Below are positions 14,868 through 25,100 of a stretch of DNA of 25,403 nucleotides, one piece after another; within the stretch, counting starts at the first letter, position 1, and each line of letters begins with the position of its first letter. The DNA comes from DATLYB01 sp964502525 (GTDB taxonomy: Bacteria; Bacteroidota; Bacteroidia; Chitinophagales; CAIOSU01). The translations under genes were made by a program, and so were the position numbers. The stretch spans positions 1 through 25,403 of the forward strand of contig CAZCXH010000062.1 of assembly GCA_964502525.1 (NCBI GenBank), given 5' to 3'. The notes beneath the pieces were generated by a model that worked only from the letters and a program-made list of their open reading frames with translations, had not been told where the DNA came from and did no database searches.

Positions 14868-15498
14868 GAGCGCCAAAATAATTTCACCCGCTACTTTCAG
14901 CTTGATACAGCAACTGCAATCATTGCCAGAACTTAAAAGCTTTGCCTTGGCTGGCGGCACATCGCTTGCCCTGCAATTAGGTCATCGCAACTCGGTTGAT
15001 ATTGATTTGTTCTCACAGGAAGAATTTGAAGACAGCCCAATGGTTGATTTGATTGCAAAAAAATTTTCATTCAGGGAAATCTACAGGAGAAAAAACACAG
15101 TTATTGGAATGGTCAATGAAATCAAAGTTGACTTCATCACGCACAACTATCCCTTGGTGAACCCTCCGATCTGCGAAGAAGGAATCACCTTTCTTTCCAG
15201 GGAAGATATTGCCGCCATGAAGTTCAATGCCATTATCCAATCGGGAAAAAGGCTGAAGGATTTCATTGATGTTCATTATCTGCTGGAACATTTCTCCATG
15301 AGCGATATGCTGAATTTTTTCGCAATAAAATATCCGCATGTCAACCCGCTTATTGCGCTCAAGGCGGTCAACTATTTCGATGATCTCGATGAAACATTCG
15401 ACCCTCCGAGGTTGCTTCATCCTGTTTCCATCGCTGAAATCAAAACGCGGATTCGAGACGCTACGCTGCATTCAAAAAGAATCTTCGAAAACACCTGA
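14857..15498 (+). CDS. AbiEii/AbiGii family nucleotidyltransferase toxin
   Basis: 213 residues. The nucleotidyltransferase signature is clear: FALAGGTSLALQLGHRNSVD followed by IDLF, giving GG (33-34), T35/S36 and the metal-binding pair D48/D50. A third acidic strand is EIKVDFITH, and the helix REDIAAMKFNAIIQSGKRLK plus DFIDVHYLL is the usual conserved helix of the family. By family knowledge these enzymes are toxins of type IV or related abortive-infection modules that modify tRNA or another target with nucleotides. It looks intact and is coupled to the small upstream gene. Phage defence is possible; nothing else defensive is next to it. Confidence 0.88.
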   Translation: MLHKSAKIISPATFSLIQQLQSLPELKSFALAGGTSLALQLGHRNSVDIDLFSQEEFEDSPMVDLIAKKFSFREIYRRKNTVIGMVNEIKVDFITHNYPLVNPPICEEGITFLSREDIAAMKFNAIIQSGKRLKDFIDVHYLLEHFSMSDMLNFFAIKYPHVNPLIALKAVNYFDDLDETFDPPRLLHPVSIAEIKTRIRDATLHSKRIFENT

Positions 15499-15738
15499 AG
15501 GGCGAGGACTGAGAGGTTCCAATGGCAGGTAATCAGTATCGGTAAAATAGTAATGGGTTGACAAATGGATAAACTGATTGCTGATAACCGATCACCGGTT
15601 ACCTTTCAGGGAGTAATTCTTTCCCCTTAGGAGTATAACTGTCCATTCATTTTTCATCCCATTTGTTCATAATCTGATTAGGGTTTCTCCCTGATTATTG
15701 GTATTTTTATGGCTAAACCATTTAAACCAATACCAGTC
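15499..15738. other. Intergenic region with a short hairpin
   Basis: No gene is seen in these 240 bases. TAACCG-ATCAC-CGGTTA (15585-15601) is a 6-bp hairpin without a T-run. TATTTTTA (15702-15709) resembles a -7 box and, if real, supports starting the next gene at 15739 rather than 15709. Confidence 0.5.
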
Positions 15739-16053
15739 ATGAAAAACCTTATAACAGGCAGTGTTTTTTGCGGTTTGCTTTTGGCGGCAACCGCGCTTTC
15801 GGCTCAAACCGAGCCAGCCCCGGACGTCAAAAAGGAAACCGCGCCCACCCGCGTTGACAGAAGTTCATCAGGAGCCATCACGATGGAAGAATATGAAACG
15901 CTTTTGGCGGAATACCAGAAAGCCAACCCCGGCAAGACCTTCCAGGACATGAAGAAAGAAGAGTTTGAAACCTACCTCACCAACGAGTTGCTGAAGCTGA
16001 GAAAGAAGAGGGCGGAGAAAGCGGCAGAGCAGAAAACCGCAGAACCAAAATAA
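15739..16053 (+). CDS. Small secreted protein of unknown function
   Basis: 104 residues. The start MKNLITGSVFCGLLLAATAL, then SAQ, is a normal signal peptide with cleavage near residue 23. Starting at the earlier ATG (15709) would put MAKPFKPIPV in front of it, so 15739 is preferred. The mature part (about 80 residues) is highly charged: a short threonine/proline segment, then YETLLAEYQKANPGKTFQDM and a lysine-rich helix ending in AEKAAEQKTAEPK. No family is recognised and no Cys is present in the mature part. It stands alone before the giant gene, and I cannot say whether they share a transcript. Confidence 0.7.
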   Translation: MKNLITGSVFCGLLLAATALSAQTEPAPDVKKETAPTRVDRSSSGAITMEEYETLLAEYQKANPGKTFQDMKKEEFETYLTNELLKLRKKRAEKAAEQKTAEPK

Positions 16054-16077
16054 CAAGCGCACCTCCTTGGGATTGCC

Positions 16078-16102
16078 GTCATTCTGAGCGGAGCGAAGAA
16101 TC
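16078..16102. repeat. GTCATTCTGAGC...GAAGAATC interspersed hairpin
   Basis: ATTCT and AGAAT arms around GAGCGGAGCGA; a relative of the CACCCT/AGGGTG element at 1771-1798. It sits between the small secreted protein and the giant gene. Confidence 0.65.
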
Positions 16103-16147
16103 CCCTCATGCAGTTGTTCAAGGAGGTCTTGAGATCGCAAGCCAACA

Positions 16148-19100
16148 ATGCTTCTGCACGATAAGCCAACAAGCCTGTTCATTTGCACCGGCAGATGGTG
16201 CATGGTGGTTGGTATGCTTATGATTGGCTTGAACTCTTTCGCCCAAAAACGTATCCAGTTCATTGTTGATGAGGTAAGCACAACCATTGGCGATTGCGAT
16301 GGATTCTTTGGAGGCGATAGCGATCCCACCTGGTATTGGACCGGACCGGGAGCTGTCAATGATGACTGTCATTTTGAGGGAGGACGCAATGGTACATTTT
16401 CTCAATCGGTTTCGATCAGCATTGTTGATGAAAGCTATGATTGTGCTATTGATGTTCCTTCAACCGTGCAGATAACATTTGGCAGTTGTGAGGACGATGG
16501 TCCTCTTCCTTCGGCCTGTGATCCAGCGTTTGGCAACTTTATAGGTGGACCCTGTGACGGATCGGCAAGCCGGACAGACAATTTGCCGACAACCACCAAC
16601 AACGGCACGTTGACTTATCCCCCTATCTGCGTCAACGTTACAAGCGGATGCACAGGCGAGTATTGCTACAGGCTCAGACGCGTGGTGAGCGGTAACTTCA
16701 CCTACACCACTCCCAACAACGACATCTGCAGCTTCACCGACCTCGGAACGCTGAACTTCGGAAGCTCGCTGAATGCGAATAACCAGAATAATGTTTGCGC
16801 CAATGATCAGGGTGGCGAGCCTAACACGGGGGGCAATGATGAAACCGTGTGGTACCGCTTCACCACCGGTGCAACTGTTGCAAGCGAGATCACCATCAAT
16901 TTTAACGGGGGAAGCAGCGGCAATGACATCAACGGGTATGTCGCGGTTTACGAGGTCGTTCCAGCATCATCGTGCGCTTTCGGCAGCCTGAATTTCGTGG
17001 ATGACGCTTCGGCATTGGTTCCGTTTTTATATGACGCCAGCGTCTCCATGCAATGCGTGAATCCGAACACCACTTACTTCATCCAGGTTGACGGACTTGA
17101 CTGGCCTCTCGAAGAAGAGGGAGTCTTTGATCTTTCCATCACCGACAACGGCATCCCCCGACCTAATAACAATGATATTTGCAATGCGACTGACCTCGGC
17201 ACTCTCTCACTGGGAACTTCCATCAACCTTCCGACAGAAAGCAACTTCTGCTCCAACAGTCAAAGCGGTGAGCCGCTAACGAGCGGAACTTTGCTCCAAA
17301 GTGAAAATACTGTTTGGTATAAATTCACTACCGATAATTCCATTTCCAATATCGGCTATGAAGTATATCTGGATGCGTCCGGCTTGCCTTCCACATTCTT
17401 CACCATCCTTCACATTTTCGAAGACCCGGATAACAATTGCAACACCATCAATAACTTGGTTGAGCTTCAAAACTTCGATGAAATAGGAGGAGTTGCCGAT
17501 CCCGACATTTCCGACCGCACCGTTCGCTGCCTTCAGCCCAACACTACATATTATGTTCAGATTGATGCGAACCTTATCCTCAGCGTGCTCAATTTCGGAT
17601 ATGAAGACCAGTTCAGCCTTCAGATAGTTGATAACAACATCGTGAGGGCGCTGAATGACAATATCTGCAGCGCCATCCCATTGGGAAGAGTGCCTGACAA
17701 CGGCACGGTGGTGCTGCCGGACGTGAATAACTATTGCGCGGGTATTGAACCCAATGAACCCCGTGGCGTGAACTGGGGCAACCTCGGTGCTTTCCAGGAT
17801 CCGGAAAAAACAATCTGGTACACCTTTCAAGCCCCCGCTTCCCAAAGCGTGGAAATTTATCTCGATAATGATGCCGTTCCCGATGACATCAATCTGGAAG
17901 TGGCGGTTTATCAGTCAACCACCAACAACTGCGCTGGTTTCTTTGGCGAAGTGGAAAGCGCTGATCCGTTCACTTCCATGAGCATCATGGGAAATGACGT
18001 GTTGCGCATCACCTGCCTTGATCCGACAAAAACATATTTCATCCAGATTGACGGAGATAATGTTCCGCTGCTCGATGAGCTGATGGTCGGACATTTTGAA
18101 TTCAAGATTGAAGACTATCAAAGCCCTCCGGCTCCGAATGACGAAATATGCGATGCGATTTATATGGGTGATCCCACGGGCGGGCAGGTGGGTTTGTATT
18201 ATCAAACGAATTTCTGCGCGGATAACATCCTGGAACCCATACCGTCAGGCTTCCAGACAGACATGACCGTGTGGTACACGTTCACCGCACCGGCTTCCGG
18301 CCGCGTTCACGTGTACGCCAAAGACACCGACAACCCGCAGGGCGATCCTGACGACATTGACTTGCAGGTTGCCATTTTCGGAACGGATGACCAGACCAAT
18401 CCCTGCCAGGGCAATTTGTTTGAAGTGCGCAGCGAATACCAGGTGAGCGACATTGCCTATCCGCTCGATTTGGATTTTATCACCAATGACGAATTCCTGC
18501 GCGATGTGTACTGCCTGATTCCCGGTCACACGTACTTCATCATGGTGGATGGCGAGTCGTTCCTCATCGGGAACGTGGACGATCTTGACGGATACTTCAG
18601 CATCGAGGTGGAAGACATTGGCGGTCCGCCCGCTTCGCAGAATGATTCCATCTGCGATTTCCTTCATATCGGAACTGCAAGCAGTTCAGTGGGCGGAACG
18701 ATTTCCGCTTCCCCTTTCAACAACGAGTGCGCTGGCATTGATCCTAACGAACCAGACCCGACCTCAACCGATAACGATGGCATTCCGCTCAACGACATCA
18801 CTCCCGACAATACGCTTTGGTTTTCATTCATCGCCCCCAGCACCGGTCACGTTCAGATTACCGCCAATAACAATGTTTTGAGTTCAACTTATTCGGATAA
18901 TGTTGACCTGCAGATTGCGGTGTATGCTTCTTCCAACAACACCTGCACCGGAACGATGCATGAGATTATTTCGAACTACGATCCCATCTTCTTCAGCGAA
19001 ACGGTGGAAGTGCAGTGTCTGAAAGGAGGAGTAAGATATTTCGTGCAGGTTGACGGCAATGCGGACATCCCGCTGCTTGATGCGCTCGGCTACGGCTGGT

Positions 19101-22100
19101 TCGACCTCGTGATTGAAACGCTCGCGCCCCCGCCTGTTGCAAACAACGATGATTTGTGCAGCTCGACCAACATGGGCTTGATCGGTTCGGGAGGAACCGT
19201 TACGCTTGCCAATCAGACCAATCGCTGCGCTTCGGAAGAGCCGGGCGAGCCTAACGTGAGCGGCATCACCAATACTTTTGATATTTCTTCGGACGAAACG
19301 GTTTGGTACAGGTTCACGACCGGTGCCACTCCCGGAGAATTCACCATTGACGTTTACTCCGCGCTGCAAATCCCACCGGATTATTTCATCAACTCAAGCA
19401 TCGTGCTGTACGAATCGCTGACCGGAACGACCTGCAACTTCAACGACCTGTACGAAATTGATGATGCCTTTATTCCGGTGTGGCCCATTCCCGACATCGG
19501 CAGCGAGAGCCTTACTGTTGGCTGTCTTCAGCCGAATACGACTTATTACATCCAGATTGACGGATGGGACTTTTTCTTCAATGAAGAAGGCGAATTCGAC
19601 ATCACGGTTACCGATGACGGGAATCCTCATGTGATTCCAGCAAATGACGATGTGTGCGATGCGATAGCGATGGGCGTTGTTCCGTCAGGCAACACAGTTT
19701 CATTGACGAATCAAAATAATTTCTGCGCGCTGGAAGAACCGGGCGAACCGCTGGTGAGCGGAGGAAATTATAACGACATCAACTATGACGAAACCGTTTG
19801 GTATTCTTTCACAACGAACAACAATCCCGGAACCATCAATGTCACGGTACAAAACGTGAGCGGAATTAACGCAACTATCGGTGTATTCAGCGGAGCACCG
19901 GGATGCAGCGGATCGTTCGCCAGCTTTTCTCAAATGATCGAAGTGGATAATGTTTTCAACCCGTTGCCGGTTTCGAGCATCAGCATGGATATTCAATGCC
20001 TGCATCCGAACACAACTTATTATGTGCAGATTGACGGGTTGGATGTGATTGGCGATGAAGGCGTTTTCAACATCTCCGTTTCGGATGACGGCACCATCAA
20101 CTCATTTCCTCCCAATGATGACATCTGCGATCATGCCACTCTGGGTGTTGTGCCGCCAGGCGGCTCAACAGCGGTGGTTCCCTCAAATAATTTCTGCTCT
20201 TCCGAAGAAACAGGCGAGCCTTTCGTGAGCGGCAACCCCGTGATTACCGACATTGACTATGATGAAACGGTTTGGTTTACGTTCACCACTTCCGCAACCC
20301 CAGGAACGGTTACTGTGAATGTGTCCAACACGAGCGGGATTTCTCCCAATATCAATGTCTTCAGCGTGGACGCCTATCCGTCCTGCAATTTCTTTGACCT
20401 CACCTTCATCGGAGATGATCCGGTCGGCTCCGATCAGGTGGTTTTGAATTGCCTTGATCCGAACACAACCTATTATGTGCAGGTGGACGGAGATGATATT
20501 TTGGGAAATGTCGGCACGTTTGATATCAGCGTCACCGACAACGGCTCCGCACATTCGTTTCCGGTCAATGACAACTTCTGCAATGCGCTGAACTTCGGAG
20601 TTGTTCCCGTAAACACCACCAGAAACTTCAACAATCAAAATAATATTTGCGCTTCGGAAGAAGCGGGCGAGCCGAACGTAAGCGGACTGACCGACATTAC
20701 TGATCCGAACTATGATGAAACGGTTTGGTACCGCTACACGACACCAAGCACTGTCGGCAACATTACGATCAATGTCACCAATACGAACAATCTCGATGCT
20801 ATAATTTCTGTTTACAGAGTCAATCCGCAAGGCTCCTGCAATTTCAACAGCCTAAGCCTTGTGCGCAATTCTTCATTGCTGAACACCGGAGGACTGAGCA
20901 TGTTCTTCTCCTGCGTTCCTGCAAACACCGAGTACATCATTCAATTGGATGGAATTGACGCTGTCGGAAACGACCGTGGAACTTTTGATATTTCAGTCGT
21001 GCAGGACAACAATGCAACTGTTCCCCTGCATGACAATGTTTGCAGTCACGGCAATGTTCCGCTTGGTTCAACACAACCCGGAAGAAATTATTGCGCTACC
21101 GTTGAGCCGAATGAGCCGAATGAAGACAGTGATGACGAAACGGTGTGGTACACGTTCACCGGACCGCCTTCGGGTGAAGTGCGGATTGTGATTAACAGTG
21201 ATGGAGATATTGACGTCAATTTCCATTTGTACCTCAGCACGGACGGCTCCTGCAATTTTTCATCATTTGTCCAGGTGGGCGGAACGTATGACAACTTCAT
21301 CCCATCCTTCCCCAATGATCCTTTCGCATTTGACGTGGATGAAACGATAACCTGCGTTGCGCCCGGACAAACGTATTATGTCCAGATTGACGGTGGCGAC
21401 CTCACCGGTGATTACGGTGAATTTGACATCACCATCACCAATCCCAACCCCGGCTATGTGCCTCCGCCCAATGACGGCTGCAATGGCGCGATTGACATCA
21501 CTTCATTCATCGGAAACATTTCATGCCAGTCGGGAAGTGGACCCGATTGGATTGATAACGATGATGCCATTGCGACTAATTATGGAAATCCTACCATTTC
21601 AATTATCAGTCCGTTTACCTTAGGCTGCGGAGATAACTGCGGGGACATTTGGTTCAGTTTCACCACGCCCTCTCCCAACTCAGGACAGATATTGATTGAA
21701 GGCAACGATGAGTATGGTTTGCTTGGCATTACCAACAGCAACCTTACCATCAATGCTTATTCGGGCAACTGCAACAGCCTGACTCCCATTGATTGTTCGC
21801 AGGGCGGAATCGGGAACGATCCGTTTTATTATATCCCGGTTAATCCGGCAGGCGGACAAACGATTTATCTGCAGGTGTACAATGATGATATTTATAACAT
21901 CCTGAATCCATTCAATGTGAATGGAGATGAATTCGGGTTGTGCGTTACCGACCGCTGCGGGTCGGATGATTGCAATACCGCAACGGTGATGGTGCTCGAC
22001 ACCGCGTACTGCTGGGATACGCAGGGCGCCAGCGGAGAAAATGTTTCGAGCGGAGATCCTGGCTATATCGAATGTGGTGACGGTGGAGAACCCGACCATT

Positions 22101-25100
22101 CGCTCTACTTCCAGTTCACCACCGATTCCTGCGGAGGCACTTACACGGTTACGGTGTGGGGCACCATTGGCGGCAACTGCCTTGTAAGCATACCCACTGA
22201 CGGGCTTTCAATTGCGATCTATGAGGATGAAACTCCATGCGACAACAACCCGCAGGCGCTGCTCGACTGCCAGCAAACGGACATCTGCGATGGATACAAC
22301 TACGTGTTTACTCACGATTACGGATTGGACACCAACACGCATTACACGATTCAACTGGATGGTTTCGGTTTCCTCGGTGGCGATAACCGCGGTCATATCA
22401 TGCTGACTAAAATCCCGCCTCCCGAACCGAATTTCACTGCCGATACGGTTTGCCTGGGCATGCCGACCTCCTTCACCGATCTTTCCTCCGGTGTTGGGTA
22501 CAATATCATCGAATGGATTTGGGATTTTGGCGATGGCACGATGGCAACTTATACCTCCCCCAACAATCCGCAGCATCAGTACAATTCCGTTGACACATTT
22601 GATGTGACGCTTTGGGTGAAAAATGACCCCTACTCTATTTGCTACGACTCCATCACGCTGCCGGTGATCGTTACCAACATCGGAACACTGAATGTCAGCA
22701 ACGACACCACAGTTTGCTTTGGCTCACCGGTCACATTAACTGCTTCAGGAGGATTGAGTTATGCCTGGTATCCGGGAAATCAAAGCGGTTCCACCATCAC
22801 GGTCAACCCTCCTGTCACCACCACTTACACGGTTGCCGACACTTTGAGCGGAGGCTGCACACCTTCCGCGGAAGTTACCGTAACGGTGAAACCCATCAGC
22901 ATCGCAACCATTGACACTGTGCTTTGCTCTAACCAAAGCATCACCATCGGCTCTTCAACCTATGATTCGGCAGGAACATTTGTTGACACGCTGCAGAATG
23001 CAGGCTTCAACGGCTGCGACAGCATTGTCACAACCACTATTTCAATAATTCCTGTTGGAACGTCATCCCGCGACATCACGATTTGCGATGGTGATTCATT
23101 CTATGTCGGTGGTGCCGTCAGGAAAACTGCAGGAGTTTATTACGATACGGTTTCGTCCGTTTCAGCCAACGGCTGCGACAGCGTGATTGCGACCAACCTG
23201 ATTGTGCTGCCTGCTTCCGTTGTTATGACCGATACAACAATCTGCGAGGGAGACAGCGTGTTTGCCGGTGGCAGTTACCGCGATTCTTCAGGAGTTTATG
23301 CGGACACATTTGTTGCCGCCAATGGATGCGATAGTTTGATAACCGTGAACCTCACCGTCATTCCAAGTTCTCGCGCGGCAATTGACACGAATATCTGCCC
23401 GGGAGATTCTATTGCGGTTGGCAATTCTGTTTACGATTCAACCGGAACATATTATGATACTTTGGCAGCAGCAAGCGGATGCGACAGCATTATCACCACC
23501 ACAATCAGTCTGAATCCTGTACAAACCACGTCCATTGACACAACCTTCTGCGATGGGAACAGCATCACCGTTGGATCGAGCGTTTACGATACAACCGGCA
23601 ACTATTCTGACACGCTGAGTACCGTGAGCGGCTGCGACAGTATTGTTTTCACCAACCTCACCGTGCTGCCTGTTTCGACCAATACGCTTGCAATCAGCAT
23701 TTGCGAAGGAGACAGCGTATTTGCCGGAGGAGCATACCGCGACAGTTCGGGAACCTACGTTGATACTTTCATCTCATCAAACGGCTGCGATTCCATCGTA
23801 ACCAGCATCCTTACTGTCAATCAGCATTCTCAAAATACTATTGATACAAGCATTTGCGGAGGAGATTCATTGTTTGTGGGAGGGGTTTTCCGCGATACAA
23901 GCGGCACTTACTACGACACTTTAACCGCCTCAAACGGATGCGATTCAGTCGTAATAACAAATCTTTCCGTTTTGAGCGCAGCGACCATTGTTATTGACAC
24001 TTCCATTTGTCCGGGAGATTCGGTTGTTATCGGAAATTCTGTTTATAAGCAGGACGGGGCATTCCACGATACTTTGTCATTGGGGAACGGCTGTGACAGC
24101 ATCATAACAACTAACATAACATTGGTTCTGTGTGATGATGCTGATGCCTGCACGATTGATACCTGCAGCGGTGCTGCCTGTAATTACGCCCCTTTGGTTT
24201 GTGATGATGGAAATGCATGCACAACCGACAATTGTGATTCGCTTTCCGGCTGCACCAGCATATTGTTAATTTGCAATGACTCAGATGCATGCACCGCAGA
24301 TTCATGTGATACTCTGAATGGATGCTTCCATACTGTAATTCCATGCGATGACAGCAACGCATGTACTGCCGACAATTGTGATTCAATTATGGGATGTGTT
24401 TCCACAGCGATTACCTGTGATGATGGAACTGCATGCACAAGCGATAGCTGCGATTCGCTGACTGGATGTGTTTTTGTGCCGGTGAACTGTGATGACGGAG
24501 ATGCCTGTACCATTGATGGCTGTGATTCAATTGCCGGATGTACAAACGATACATTGAATTGTGATGATACGAATGTTTGCACAACGGACATTTGTGATTC
24601 AATAACCGGTTGTGGTTATACTGCGATTTCATGTAATGACGGAAACGCCTGCACCGCTGACAGTTGCCACCCGGTGACAGGATGTTTTCCGATACCCATA
24701 TTCTGCAACGACAGCAACGCCTGCACAATTGACGGATGCAATCCTCTTATAGGATGCGCCACAATGCCGGTGAATTGCAATGACGCGAATGCGTGCACAA
24801 CGGATGGTTGTGATTCTATTGCCGGATGTCTGCATACTGCTGTGACCTGTGATGATGGGGATGATTGCACCACCGATTCGTGTCAAGGTGCGGGTTGTAT
24901 TTACACTTCTATCGTTTGTGACGATTTGAATGGCTGCACGTCCGATTCATGCATCACCGGTGTCTGTAGGTTTACTGTGATTATCTGTAACGATAGCAAT
25001 TCCTGCACGAGTGATTCTTGTTTAAATGGAGTTTGTGATTTCACCCCGGTTGTGTGCGATGATGCGGATGGCTGTACGACTGATTCCTGCGTCAACGGAA

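Noticed and set aside
16120..16126. AAGGAGG as ribosome binding site of the giant gene
   Set aside because: 21 bases from the ATG is too far, and an in-frame stop at 16130 excludes a nearer upstream start; Shine-Dalgarno use is weak in this phylum.
17276..20830. Long antisense frames inside the giant gene (for example 17276-17845, 18245-18667, 20183-20830)
   Set aside because: They arise from the composition of the repeated coding sequence and repeat the same shadow motifs in each module; there is no independent start context or family match.
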